Of a stretch of 31,965 bases of DNA, positions 1 to 11,067 are shown piece by piece. The first letter of the stretch is position 1; each line of letters starts with the position of its first letter. The stretch is from Thamnocephalis sphaerospora (Eukaryota > Zoopagomycota > Zoopagomycetes > Zoopagales > Sigmoideomycetaceae): assembly GCA_003614735.1 (NCBI GenBank), contig KZ992551.1, forward strand, positions 1 to 31,965. The letters are read 5' to 3'. The notes below the pieces were generated by a model. That model was not told the origin of the DNA, did no database searches, and saw only the letters and a program-made list of their open reading frames with translations. The position numbers and the translations under genes are program-made.

Positions 1-55
1 CGCCCTGTACACCTAAACGTATGCATGCACATGAGAATATGTATCTGGTATGCTG
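1..55 (-). repeat. Left arm of a perfect 55-bp inverted repeat
   Basis: The reverse complement of bases 1-55 is identical, base for base, to 3941-3995. The match stops abruptly at 55/56 and at 3940/3941. At the other end it runs to the window edge, so the true repeat may be longer. The partner copy covers the last 43 nt of an intron and the first 12 nt of an exon of the Ufo1-like gene. This is seen directly; whether it is a real duplication or an assembly artefact at a contig end is unknown. Confidence 0.95.
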
Positions 56-181
56 CCTAAGGAGCGCGAGCTGATGGAGCGTTGGAAGGAGGGCGTGCTG
101 GTCAAGGAAAGCGAGCTCCTCTTGCGTCGTAATCAACACGTGAACGAAGGCCACCTGATCACTTTGTCAGACAAAGTGTAG
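50..181 (+). CDS. 3' end of an unidentified gene (probable last exon)
   Basis: An open frame runs to a TAG at 179-181. It encodes about 43 residues, charged and helix-like, beginning MLPKERELMERWKEG and ending HLITLSDKV. It reads like the C-terminal exon of a longer protein. I do not recognise the family. The ATG at 50 lies inside the 55-bp repeat arm, so the native sequence may only begin at base 56. Upstream in this frame there is a TGA near base 32, so either an acceptor site lies between or the left end is rearranged. The coding call rests on composition only. Confidence 0.4.
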   Translation: MLPKERELMERWKEGVLVKESELLLRRNQHVNEGHLITLSDKV

Positions 182-625
182 CCTTGTCGTTTGTGCGCTG
201 CGCCTGCAAGCGCACATGTGGCATCGATCACAGGCAAGATCAACGGGCGTTGAGATGGCGCGTACCACCAATTGTTTTCACCAAATGAAACGCAGCGCTT
301 TGTTTGCTAGTACTTGCCAACTCGGCAAACATTGCGTTTCAATATCGCCTTGTTTAATCCATTGTATGCGCTAGACGGTTGGCAACTGCGCCACTTGACC
401 TACACTGCGTAGTACGGCTGCAAAAGGCCGTTGAACAAAGGCGACAGTATGCATATGTTTGGAAAGAGCGGGTACGTCTGCGTGTTACTGCTGGCCCGCA
501 AAGGCCGTATATAGCCTGTAATGCTGCCCCCAGAATGTCCCTGCGCCCCACTTGTCTTTTTCCAGCCCTAATTGTCCGGCCAATTGGCGTGTACAGTACA
601 GCATACGCAGTATACAGCAAGTACC
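182..625. other. Intergenic stretch without a recognisable gene
   Basis: 444 bp between the gene tail ending at 181 and the small ORF at 626. Several short overlapping open frames occur on both strands, but none has a motif or a credible start context. Presumably it holds the 3' UTR of the upstream gene and the promoter of the downstream ORF. No RNA gene is seen. Confidence 0.6.
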
Positions 626-895
626 ATGAATGACCAGGTTCTGCCCGATATCAACGAGTACGTAGCTGCATGGGTCGAAGATGACCAGGTGGTGCCGGAA
701 ATGCCGGCCGGCGGCCCATGCCGCTTGCGCAAACAAAAGCGATCGATTTCCACCAACTCTCTCTCTGCATCACTCGTACACTTTACTACATCGCAAGACA
801 GCAAAAAGCCTGAGCAGAATAGCCAGCCGATGCTGCTGCATAACGAAGACGATTGGATGGCAAAGTGGAGCTGCGTCAAGGCTGGCGACATGTAG
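626..895 (+). CDS. Small hypothetical protein, 89 aa
   Basis: ATG at 626 (context ACCATGA) to TAG at 893-895, intronless. The protein starts MNDQVLPDINEYVAAWVEDD, has a basic, Ser-rich middle (LRKQKRSISTNSLSAS) and an acidic/aromatic end (HNEDDWMAKWSC). There is no signal peptide or membrane segment. I do not recognise the family. The mixture of an acidic N-terminus, a basic patch with potential phospho-serines, and a Trp-containing tail suggests a small regulatory or binding protein, but that is only a guess. The longer open frame that starts further upstream lacks a better start codon. It lies about 400 bp upstream of alpha-tubulin on the same strand. Confidence 0.5.
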   Translation: MNDQVLPDINEYVAAWVEDDQVVPEMPAGGPCRLRKQKRSISTNSLSASLVHFTTSQDSKKPEQNSQPMLLHNEDDWMAKWSCVKAGDM

Positions 896-1292
896 CGCCA
901 TTTCCTGCCCAACTTGACTTGAGCGCTCCATGTGCGGCCTGGCTTGTATGATTATCCATGCGTGTGTGTTCCCTCCGGCCCACCGCGTGTTTGTTTATCA
1001 CGCCTTATTCGTAAATCATGCTGGGTCCGAAGCATTTTGCACCAATCCAAACTCGCTCGTTCACACGGCTAATGTCTGCAAGGGTTTGACGCGCTGATTG
1101 GTCCGGCGGACGCCCATGCCGCGTGTTAAAAGCCCAGCGTGCAACGTCCGCTTCTACCCGCTTACAATCACACTCTTGCCCGTTCCTAATCCTTTCCACC
1201 ATCATTGCTCTGCAATTGGTCTGTTCGCCCTCGATTGAACACCAAACGCACCCGTTCCGCCACTACAGTCGCCCTATTTCCATCTAGCCGCC
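896..1292 (+). promoter_or_regulatory. Alpha-tubulin promoter and 5' UTR region
   Basis: A 397-bp gene-free stretch directly upstream of the tubulin ATG. Two inverted CCAAT boxes (ATTGG) are visible at 1097-1101 and 1215-1219. The last 90 bp before the ATG are pyrimidine-rich with many short C-tracts, ending in a strong start context (CCGCCATGC). CCAAT boxes bound by the HAP/NF-Y complex are common in strongly expressed fungal genes; binding here is inferred. Confidence 0.5.
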
Positions 1293-2648
1293 ATGCGTGA
1301 ATGCATCTCTCTTCACATTGGCCAGGCCGGTGTCCAGATCGGTAACGCCTGCTGGGAGCTCTACTGCCACGAGCACGGCATCAACCCGGACGGCACCCAT
1401 AACGGCAGCGATGCGGGTGTGCAGGTAGACAGCTCCTTCAGCACCTTCTTCTCCGAGACCGGTGCCGGCAAGTACGTGCCGCGCACGGTCATGGTCGACC
1501 TGGAGCCGGCGGTCGTCGACGAGGTGCGCACCGGCACCTACCGCAGCTTGTTCCACCCGGAGCAGCTCATCAGCGGCAAGGAGGATGCCGCCAACAACTA
1601 CGCCCGTGGTCACTACACCGTTGGCAAGGACATCATCGAGCCGGTGATTGATCGCATCCGCAAGCTGGCCGACAACTGCACTGGTCTGCAGGGCTTCCTG
1701 CTCTTCCACTCGTTCGGCGGTGGTACCGGTTCCGGTCTCGGTGCGCTGCTCATGGAGCGCCTGAGCGCCGACTACGGCAAGAAGTCCAAGCTGGAGTTTG
1801 CCATCTACCCGGCCCCGGAGATGTCCACTGCCGTCGTCGAGCCGTACAACTCGATCCTGACCACGCACACCACGCTCGAGAACGTCGACTGCTCGTTCAT
1901 GGTCGACAACGAGGCCATCTACGATATCTGCCGCTACAAGCTGAACGTTGAGCGTCCGAGCTACGTGCACCTTAACCGCATGATCGCCCAGGTCGTGTCG
2001 TCCATCACCGCGTCGCTGCGCTTCACCGGCTCGCTCAACGTCGACCTGAACGAGTTCCAGACCAACCTGGTGCCGTACCCACGCATTCACTTCCCGCTGG
2101 TCACCTACGCGCCCATCATCTCGGCGGAGCGTGCCGGCCACGAGCAGTTTAGCGTTTCGGAGATCACCAGCGCGTGCTTCGAGCCCAAGAACCAGATGGT
2201 CAAGTGCAACCCGGAGAACGGCAAGTACATGGCCTGCTGCATGCTGTACCGCGGTGATGTCGTCTCCAAGGACGCCACCCAGGCTATTGCCCACATCAAG
2301 ACCAAGGCGTCCATCCAGTTTGTCGACTGGTGCCCGACCGGCTTCAAGGTCGGCATCAACCACCAGCCGCCCACCGTGGTGCCAGGCAGCGAGCTGGCTC
2401 CGGTCAAGCGCGCCGTGTGCATGCTGTCCAACACCACTGCTATCGCCGAGGCCTGGGCTCGCCTTGACCACAAGTTTGACCTGATGTACGCCAAGCGTGC
2501 TTTTGTGCACTGGTACGTCGGTGAGGGTATGGAGGAAGGCGAGTTCAGCGAGGCCCGTGAGGATCTGGCTGCCCTGGAGAAGGACTACGAGGAGGTCGGC
2601 ACCGACTCGATCGAAGAGGAGGAGTACATTGAGGAGGAGGAGTACTAG
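1293..2648 (+). CDS. Alpha-tubulin
   Basis: 451 aa, the full family length, in one exon. It forms the alpha/beta heterodimer of microtubules. Visible signatures are the N-terminal MREC tetrapeptide (the alpha-tubulin autoregulation motif), the GTP-binding glycine loop GGGTGSG near residue 144, and the catalytic Glu in [14 protein letters not shown] that triggers beta-tubulin GTP hydrolysis. The tail is acidic and ends EEEEY, giving a terminal Tyr that could be removed and re-added. The usual acetylation site Lys40 is absent: residue 40 is Asp, in a rewritten loop ([16 protein letters not shown]). Codon use is strongly biased to C/G-ending codons, as expected for high expression. The bias also creates a 506-codon antisense open frame, which is a shadow. 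Confidence 0.98.
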   Translation: MRECISLHIGQAGVQIGNACWELYCHEHGINPDGTHNGSDAGVQVDSSFSTFFSETGAGKYVPRTVMVDLEPAVVDEVRTGTYRSLFHPEQLISGKEDAANNYARGHYTVGKDIIEPVIDRIRKLADNCTGLQGFLLFHSFGGGTGSGLGALLMERLSADYGKKSKLEFAIYPAPEMSTAVVEPYNSILTTHTTLENVDCSFMVDNEAIYDICRYKLNVERPSYVHLNRMIAQVVSSITASLRFTGSLNVDLNEFQTNLVPYPRIHFPLVTYAPIISAERAGHEQFSVSEITSACFEPKNQMVKCNPENGKYMACCMLYRGDVVSKDATQAIAHIKTKASIQFVDWCPTGFKVGINHQPPTVVPGSELAPVKRAVCMLSNTTAIAEAWARLDHKFDLMYAKRAFVHWYVGEGMEEGEFSEAREDLAALEKDYEEVGTDSIEEEEYIEEEEY

Positions 2649-2817
2649 AATGTCAGCGTGGCACATTGTCTGTGCTGAATGATAAACCGACTTGTTTGTA
2701 GGAGAGACCTGATGTGAATGTAACTCGATGACCGCGATACAGTGTGACACATTGTAGATTCTCGTTGCTTCTTGAACCTCTACATTCTCGCCATTGCCCA
2801 ACAAGCACCCAAGCGCT

Positions 2818-5422
2818 ATGGCGTCGTATGTGTCTTGCTATCGCGCGGACGCAGGTGCAAGCGCGCTGACATGCGTGTCCTGTAGCGATATTGACAGACT
2901 TCCGGACGAATTACTAGTTCGCATCTTTGTCCTGCTTGATCCGCAGGCGCTGGTAGGCAATCGTTTTGCCGACAAATTACCAGCACGCTCTGACTGCGTT
3001 TGTAGGAAAAGACGCAATGCGTATGCAAACGCTGGCATCGCATGGTGGCCGACGACCGCCACTGGCGCGACGCGCTGGTCACGGCGTTTGGCCGGCAACC
3101 GTTTCGGTGCGCCTGCACGTCGTTGCTGTAAAAGGCGCTGACTGACGCTTGCTTATTCGGCCTGTGGGCGCGCTAGACGACTGGTTAGCACAAGCTGGCG
3201 AAGCGAGTATATTGGGCGTATCAAGCAGATACGGTGCGTGCGTGCGTGTGTGTGTGTTCGACCATCACTGCGCAGACCACGCGACTAATGTAGCGGGCGT
3301 GCAGACGATGGAGCCATGAATGGGCCGTTAGCGTCGAGATTCGGCCGCGCGTAGCTGTAGTGTCGCACTGTTATGCGGACTTGGAGGCCAACTACATGCT
3401 GGTCGGCAACGTGAATCTCGGTGCGACCCGCTACTGCTGCACAATGACCTGCGCACGATGGCTCACTATGTCGCAAACTTGTGGTGGCGCTTGCGCAGGC
3501 ATAGCCATTCAATGTGATCCGACCACGGGCAAGGTTAATAAGCGCGGCATCCAGGGCTGTCCAGAGGATGATCCCACCATGGCACGATGCATGCTATTTC
3601 AGCGGTACGTCGTATCGGTCGATGACTGACATTGAACGTGCTACAGGAGACTTATGCTACAACGACGGTGCTGGTAACGATGTAGTGGCCGGATTCTGTG
3701 GGGCTATCGAACGGGCACGGTGGCGCTTACACAGCTTGATCGCGGCACAGCCACACGTCGGTACTGGATGCTGCATGACAGTCACGCAGGCGCTGTTTCG
3801 TGCCTGGCCTGGTCGCCTGCCATGAACAACATGGTGGCTAGCGGCGGCGTCGATGGCACCGTGAGGATTTGGGATACCGCGACACGCGCCTGCACCGCAC
3901 TGCTACGCGGTAAGCGTCGACTGATGGCACCAATCTCCGTCAGCATACCAGATACATATTCTCATGTGCATGCATACGTTTAGGTGTACAGGGCGAGATT
4001 ACGCTGCTTGCATTCGATGCCCGATCACAGGCCGTTGCCTGCACCGACCAGAATGCGCTAGCGGGATGGTCTCGTAAAGAGGATGGCGGCTTTGAGGAAC
4101 TACCTAGCTTGCATCTTCCACTCACTGCCAAACCGACAGCGCTGTTGCTTATGGATCGGCAGTGTGCCGTGGCAGTTGGAGATCGCGTGTTGGTGGTATC
4201 CCTGAATACCGGCACAGTGGACAAATCACTGCTAGTGCCTGCTCGCGGCCTCGTTACCTGCCTCAAGTGGGCCAGATCATCGGGCATCCTCTGCTGCGGC
4301 TACTCTGTTGGCACGGTGGCAGCCTGGGAGACGGCTGCTTTGCAGGCTGAAGGCGGCGACCCACCTCCACTGTGGTGCGCATAGAGTGTGACGCAGTGGT
4401 CGGTAACCCAAAAGATAGGCTGACGCTAGGTGTATGCGCGCATATAGGACGGTGGAAGCGCATGAAGGGCCGGTTACTTCGCTGGCTATCGATGCATGCA
4501 AGGTGGCATCGGCCAGGTATGGGCGCGACGCATGTATGCGCATCACGTCTTCCCACAAGCTTACGGTGAATGCAGCACGGATGGCACGGTGACCGTCTGG
4601 GATGTACTCACCGCCGTGCGCCTTCGCACTTTTGGCATCGGGTGCGTTCTATGCGCCACCGCATTGCTTCTCGGCTGTACGGTGATGCTCATGCGATGGT
4701 GCTGTTGGTGACCGTGACTGCGTTGGCGCGATCGTTGTTGATAGCGATGACGAGGAGGCACTCTATCCGGTCGTGTCTCTGTACATGTCCAACACTGCAC
4801 TGCTGGCTGTCTTTGGTGGCAAGGCAAAGTGCTGGCGATTCGGCGCCAACAATACAAAGCCGAGTGAGCTTTCGGTGAATCGTTGATGGCGTACGCGATG
4901 GCATGATACTGACGCTCGTTGCACCCAGGCAAGGACAAGAAGGGTCGAGGCCGTCGGAAAATGTCGTACGATTCGATGCATCACCGCCTTGAGCGTAGGT
5001 CGACTGGCGGCCATGGACTAACACCAAAGGTGCACCAAGGACTTATGCGTCGTGAGCACCTTTCCCCAGTGATGTATGAAGTTCAGGAAGAGATGAGGGA
5101 AACGGCGTCGCGCCATGCCCAGCAGCGTGAAGATGTCCACCTCAATCAGGCGCTGGCCAGCGAGTATGGCAGTCTGGGGGATCTGACCGAGGAAGAGCTG
5201 CTGCACTATACGATGATGCTTTCGCTAGAGGAGACTGGCCGTAGCAGTGCGCGAGACAGCGCAGCAGCCATGTATGCACCATCCTCTGTCGGTGCTGCCA
5301 GTGCAGTCGATGCGGAACGTGCCACATCGTCGCCCGATGAGGAGTCATTGCTGGATCAGGAAGAGCGCGATTTGATTCGTGCCGTTATGCTCTCCACACT
5401 GCCCGACGAGAAGGCATCCTAG
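2818..5422 (+). CDS. Ufo1-like F-box/WD40/UIM ubiquitin-ligase receptor
   Basis: Eleven exons: 2818-2952, 3006-3106, 3177-3233, 3305-3420, 3499-3604, 3686-3909, 3984-4374, 4448-4516, 4576-4641, 4745-4863, 4929-5422. All junctions keep phase, giving 625 aa (yeast Ufo1 is of similar size). Order: F-box at about 22-65 (DIDRLPDELLVRIFVLLDPQ, then CVCKRWHRM); a linker (SWRSEYIGRIKQIRRW); WD40 blades (GRILWGYRTGTVAL, GGVDGTVRIWD, GPVTSLAID with STDGTVTVWD); and three UIM-like helices near 528-541, 547-563 and 605-619 (the last is canonical, LIRAVMLS). In the family, the F-box binds Skp1 of an SCF E3, WD40 selects substrates, and UIMs bind ubiquitin or limit the receptor's own stability. The intron at 3910-3983 carries the inverted-repeat arm. 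The 81-nt intron 3605-3685 uses a weak acceptor, but only this choice keeps frame. Confidence 0.9.
3941..3995 (+). repeat. Right arm of the 55-bp inverted repeat, across an intron-exon boundary
   Basis: Identical to the reverse complement of 1-55. It contains the 3' part of Ufo1-like intron 3910-3983, including the acceptor TAG at 3981-3983, and 12 nt of the following exon. The arms enclose the small hypothetical gene, alpha-tubulin and the 5' half of the Ufo1-like gene. Confidence 0.95.
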
Positions 5423-5737
5423 TGTTGTGCATGCCTGGCACGCGCGCGTTTCAATAGACTAGGTTGTTTTCGCCTGGTGTATCATCCGTCTCCTTTTAGC
5501 GGAACCAGTGTTGTGTACACCTCTGCTTCTGCCTGCGCACGCACTCTTCCTCGGCTTTGCACCCCGGCAGACCTTCGTTTGTTATTCCGTATTCTAGTGA
5601 CGCCGACTCACCTGCGCTCAAGCACGCGCGATCTATACTGCGTAGAGATCGGCCGCCCCCTCCGTCTCATCGGCCGTCGCTCTTTGTCTGGGCTGCGGCG
5701 GACTCGCCATTGACGAGCGTTGCCGTCTGCGGCGACG
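5423..5737. other. Intergenic region between the Ufo1-like gene and MED14
   Basis: 315 bp, without a convincing gene. The second half is C/T-rich on the + strand, as in many fungal promoters, and probably includes the MED14 promoter and 5' UTR. Confidence 0.5.
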
Positions 5738-8700
5738 ATGATCAGCATGACCAGTAGCGCGCAATCTATCAACGGCCTTACTGGGACAAGCGATGAATCC
5801 GTTCGGCAATCGGGAACGCGGCCCGACGTGGCCGGTATGGGCGCGTCGCCCATCTCCGATGACGAGGGCGGCGCGATCGCCCTAAAGCAGCAGCAACAAC
5901 AGCGGGCTGCCTGCGCGGCGCTCAGTCCCGCGGTGGCGCGTGGAGACGACAGGCATGCTGCTGCGCGGTCTGCTGGCGCGCCGCCGCTAGTGCTCCAGCG
6001 ATCGACCGAAGGAATGGTGCCGCTGCGCTTGCTGGTGGAACGCCTTGCTTTTAAGGCATATGCTGACCTACAGAATCTGGTGGAAATGTAAGATGGCGCT
6101 AGAGGCCACGGAGCGATGGCCGGATGGCTGACCTTTGCCAACGATGGCGCTGCTAGTATGCCAGGCATGTCGGACAGTGAGCGGAAGCGGCATATGCTCG
6201 ATCATGTGGTGCAGACGCGACAGGCTTTTGTGCGTCTGCTGGTGCTTGTTCAGTGGGCAAGGAACGCCGATGAGATTCAGCGATGCCAGGTGCGTGTGCA
6301 GCCTAGTCCTTGACGAGCGAATGCTGCGGCAGCGGTACATGTTGCGCTGATACTGCGATATATGCGGACTGGCTAGGATGTGCTGGGCCATCTTCGTCGG
6401 CTGAGCGAACAGTTTGGAGGTGCAGTGCATACACTCTGGACGTTACATCAGACATTTAGCCGTGCAAAGTACGTAGATCAGCGGAGCTACTAGGCGTGAG
6501 CGCGTCTAACGCGTCTACATCATGCGTGCAATAGAATGCGCAACTACGATTTGGCCACTGCGGTAGACGTACTCGGCAGCGGCTGTTACAAGCGACTACC
6601 TACGGTGATGGAGGTGGGCTGCCTAGAGACACGGGGTCATCATGCAGAGAACGCTAGACTGACGACCGGTGACTCACGCGTACAGTCAACGATGATTCCG
6701 CCTAAACCGCTCAACAGCGAGGAAACAGCGCGTGCCACAGAGCGCCTGGATGATTTGATGCGCGTACGCCTGTTCTGTGATGAACGCCCACCGCCAGCCA
6801 TGCGCAGTTACACCATCCGTGCGTGCCACAGGGATGCGTACGCACGTGGCGGCTATTTGTACTCATATGCTTCCACCTGTGATAGAGCGTGGCGTGGTTC
6901 GATTCTGCGTAGAAGGGCAGTTTGAAGTGACGCTAACGCTGGACGGTGCCGATACGTCAAGACCATGGCGGGTATTGGATGCACGCTGCTTGGCAAAGGC
7001 AGACCCATCTTGCTGTCGAGGTATGTTGCTGCAGTTGCCGATTGCGAGTGCAACAGCAGCACTGGCATGAATAACTGACACATGGGCCGACACTGCGCGC
7101 GATCGTATGCGCAGAGGTGGGCATGTCGCTTGCTTCGTACCAGCAATCGCATTTGGTAGCATACGCGCAGCAGCAGCTTCTGCCTCGGCCCCAGGCGACG
7201 CCCGCCACTGCCGAGCAAGAAAGACAGCCTCCACTGCAGCGCCTGTACGATTTTCTACGTAAGCAGAGCCGACGATGCACGGTAGTTGTGAAGCAGGCAA
7301 ATGACTATCAATTACTTACTCCTTGTTGCCAGATAACTTTTCGCTCATGGCGCAACTGGAGGCCCTCTTTACGCAGGCGAGCAGACAGACGCAGCATGAC
7401 CATTACAGTGATGCACCTAGCTAACATGACTTGCGCAACGCTTAGGCGGTCTATTTGTCACGGACACGCTGGGAGGACCATCTCGTGTGCACGATCGACC
7501 CGTCGCATACCTCGCTGCGACTGACCTACTGGTGGTAAGTGAGCACAGCTAGCCTCAGCTGGTGATGACGCTAACATTTACATTCTGTGCACACAGCCGC
7601 AAGACCGCGGCGTCTCGGCACTACACCCAGCGTATGTCGTAGCAGCACGCTGACATGGGATGCGGTGATTGTGACTGACTCGACATTGCGGTGTACAGCG
7701 TCAATCTCGTCCATTCCGGTGTCGCGGGTGACTTCCGAGTCCAAGCCAAACCACGTCGACATTGTGCTGGAAGCTGGAGACGCAGAGGGTAGCAAGGATG
7801 CGTCGCGTCGTGGACGTGCCCTGATCGACGATGCGCCGCGATCCGCTCGCCTCGCTATTCGATGCACGGCCACGGAAGCTGCGCCGGAGAAGCTGGTTAT
7901 TGTATGTGTCAACTGACGCTGGTCTGGGCCATATCACTCAGTCTGACGATACTACTGCCAACAGGATCCAGCGGCTGTGAATGTGGAGCGTGTCCTGCTA
8001 GCTGTGGTGTACAAGCACGCGTGCAGCATGGCTGCCAGTCTGCGACAGCGCATTCTCCAGACAGCCGACCAGCCCAATGCGTTTACCGCAGCAGAGATTG
8101 GCGAGCTAGACGAGAACGCCGAATCTGCTGAGCAAAGTAAGCACACACGCTTACATCTGTTCGCCGGCACGTTATGCTGACGTGGGTCGGTTGTAGCCCC
8201 AACGGTGTCGTTCCGCGTGCAATACCAGTCAAACAGGGCACTGCGTGTTGGTGTGGAGATCCGCACCGGCCGTGTTCTTTTGAAGCATATGGGTGATGTA
8301 GGCCATGTGATCTTTGGTAGGTGTCTGCGCTACTCTTTGTGGCGTCAGCTGTTTTTAACGCTGCGTATGCGGACTACCAGGCAAGCTTAGAGAAATCGAA
8401 AACAGCGTCAACCGGGATCCGAGCAGCATCTCGGATCTGCTCCTCAAGTTTAGGCGCGAGGCAAGTGTGCATGTGGCACGCCAATCTGCTCTATTCAAAT
8501 TGTATACTTACTGCGAGTGCACATTGCGTGTGTGCAGCTAATGCTGGTTGATCTGGAGACGATGGCTCGTCGTCTCCGGCTGATCCCCATGCGTCAGCTA
8601 TTTCTTCATCCGCAAGGTAACTTTGACCTTGCTCTGCATAGACCCCCTCTCGCAGATGTCCGGCTAACACACTAATGGCGCACAGACTGGCATCGTTTCG

Positions 8701-10813
8701 GAAATGGCCTAAGCTGCATTGTATTCTTCCGCTTTCCCAAGCTGCCAAGCGCGTTTATTGTCGCGGGCGTGAAGCGCGGTGCGCTACGTCTATGGCTCAT
8801 CACTATCGGGTAAGTCGGCGCCGACACATCTGCATCTGCGTGTCTTGCTAACATGTGCTAACCTAACTTTTGTACGATTAGACCGGAGGATGAACACTGT
8901 GTGCGCGCCCTCACACATATTACGCCGCTTTTCGTGGACAAGCTAGTTCGTGCGGAGGATGCGGATGCAGCAAAAGATGCCAAGGGAACCGCAGATGTCA
9001 CGATGGATACGGTTGAGAAGCACACAGAGCCGGAAAGTCGTAACACCGAGTATGTTGACGCGCTGGGCGTTGCCGGCGCTCATGTGGCGGGCTGCTCACA
9101 TTTCACTCGCGCCTCTTGTCCTGCAGGCAGATCATCTCATACGCAACGTTCTCCACGGTGGTATCCTCTTGCCGGTAAGCGCTTGGATGCTTGGGTATAT
9201 GATATTGTACGCTGTCGCTCATTATCTTCTCGCAGAGCCCGCATTCGCTACCTGCTGATAGAGCATCAACTTCGGCAAGCGTCTATCCGCTACCGGTGGG
9301 CGACGACACGTGCACAGTCGGTGCCAGCCACCGCCACCGCAGGAGACAGCACGTCGTGGCTTCGTATCTTGCCGTGCAACATTGCCGTGGCGGGTGCTGC
9401 CAGCCGCGCTGCCGACCTTTTCAGTGAGATTCAGGCGCATGTCTCGAGCGAAAGTGGAAAGAACAAAGTAAGCGACATGGATTGCTCGGACAAACAGCGA
9501 CATGCATGGTGTGCTGACTTTGCAACACCGCAGGTGGAGTTTGTCTGTCTCTTTGCCGCTGGCAAGCCTCCCGCTGTGGACAGAATGGCAGTTAAACGTA
9601 GGTGAACGATAGCACTTGTGGCTAGGAAGGCTAATAGTCAAGGGTGCTAACTCGTGCCCGTTGTGTCAATATCCACAGTGCCATTTGTTATGGATGACTA
9701 CGGTCTCCGCATTACGAGCAACGATGTGAACACATGCTTGAAAGAGTTTTTATCATCATGGCGAAGCATCTTGCATGCAGTATATATGTGGCGACAAGGC
9801 AAGTGCACTTGTGCATTTATCCAAATGCCGACTGTGCTAACACGGCCGAATGCACGCCACCTGTGCAGTCGAGTCCCTGCGGTGGCAGCGGGCATACGGT
9901 GTTTGCATCGAGCAGTTCAACTTTGCCAAACTTGTGCTTCGGATCGGCGAGGTAGGGATGAAATTGAGAGAAGATGTGGGCATACGAGAACGCCTACTCA
10001 CACGTCGAGTACGCGCAGGCCGGTACTTTTTGCATAGACTGGCAGGACGATGGCACCTCGGGCGCGTACCAGTTGACCGATCTACAGCAGGATTCAAAAG
10101 CCTTTGGTGCGCGTAAACACACACACACACGAATGGTGTCGCTGCTGCAAACACATCTACAGCAGCACGGCAATCTTCGTAGCGTTGCTGAGGTAGGATA
10201 GCGCCGCACCTAGCGTCGCTCAAAGACTGGCTGCTGATGCACCTGACTGTGACAGATGGCAAGCCGCATGGCCAGTGTGCTTGTTGCGCTGCGAGATGCA
10301 GAGCGCGCTCAGCAGCTTGGTACAGGTCAGGCTGCTACCGCATCGCTTCTCCAGGTACATGTACGCTCGCCGTCCGTGGTCCGTGTTGTGATCCCACTTC
10401 CTTCGGATGCAAAGTGAGCTTCAGCAGCTTTGGCCAGCGCGATACTTGGCGACTAATGTGCCATGCACGCTTGTAGATACGGTGTCGATGCCTGCCTCGA
10501 GGCCGATGGCACGCTGCGACTGTTGGACGCACACGCTGAACTGGCCACATTGTCGGCAAGCAAAAGGCCGCCTGCCTCGTCCTCTGCTCCGGTGACGCCG
10601 GCAGTGCCCGATGCGCATCAAGGCTGGACAGCGGTGCCGGTGCTTTCGCCCAAGGGCTTTGTCGCATTTGCTGACACCATTGCTGCCGAACTAGCTGCGC
10701 TGAGTGGCGAGCTAGTGCCGTTTTGGGGTGGAGTAGAGTGTCGCGGTGCACTAGCGCCTGCGTTTCTACGTCTCCTGACGATACATCTGCTGCCCAGCAC
10801 GGGAAGCATCTAA
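5738..10813 (+). CDS. MED14: Mediator complex subunit 14 (MED14/Rgr1)
   Basis: About 25 exons, roughly 1135 aa (yeast Rgr1 is near 1080). MED14 is the Mediator backbone joining head, middle and tail. Diagnostic N-terminal sequence spans exons 1-5: VPLRLLVERLAFKAYADLQN, MPGMSDSERKRHMLDHVV, TRQAFVRLLVLVQWARNADE, RNYDLATAVDVLGSGCYKRL, and PPKPLNSEETARATERLDDL. Later blocks include LYDFLHNFSLMAQLEALFTQ, RWEDHLV with LRLTYW, VGVEIRTGRVLLKH, and RFPKLPSAFIV. Exons: 5738-6087, 6157-6289, 6377-6468, 6535-6613, 6686-6818, 6886-7020, 7115-7258, 7333-7407, 7446-7534, 7597-7631, 7699-7901, 7965-8136, 8197-8316, 8381-8466, 8538-8616, 8686-8809, 8882-9049, 9127-9174, 9236-9467, 9534-9597, 9679-9779, 9874-9951, 10019-10192, 10256-10413, 10477-10813. 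All junctions agree except 7407/7446, which is off by one base. The start at 5738 is the first ATG of the open frame. Confidence 0.93.
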
Positions 10814-11067
10814 ACGGCCGACCGACCGCCTTTTATCCGCTGCTCTTTCATTTACCTATTCCAGCGCCACCCATCTGCTTTACTGTTTTGCAGCCGTTCT
10901 TGTATTCTTGTCTCCGCCGTGCTCCTTTTATCTTGCCGCTCTCCAGCCCCGACCGTCACACTAAAAGCATCCCATGTCTTCATGTGGACTTGCCAAAGAG
11001 AACGCGGCCAGTTTGTGGCCGACCAGGCAACGAAACATGCCAGCATGTGAGGACTATTCGGGAAAAG

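Noticed and set aside
1284-2804. 506-codon open frame antisense to alpha-tubulin
   Set aside because: A shadow produced by strong C/G third-position bias in the tubulin gene; its product is Val/Leu/Asp-rich with no family signature.
3421-3498. Ufo1-like intron of 78 nt read as coding
   Set aside because: It is a multiple of three without a stop, but it has GTGCGA...GCGCAG borders and its removal joins GNVNLG to IAIQCDPTTGK, which fits a WD40 strand better.
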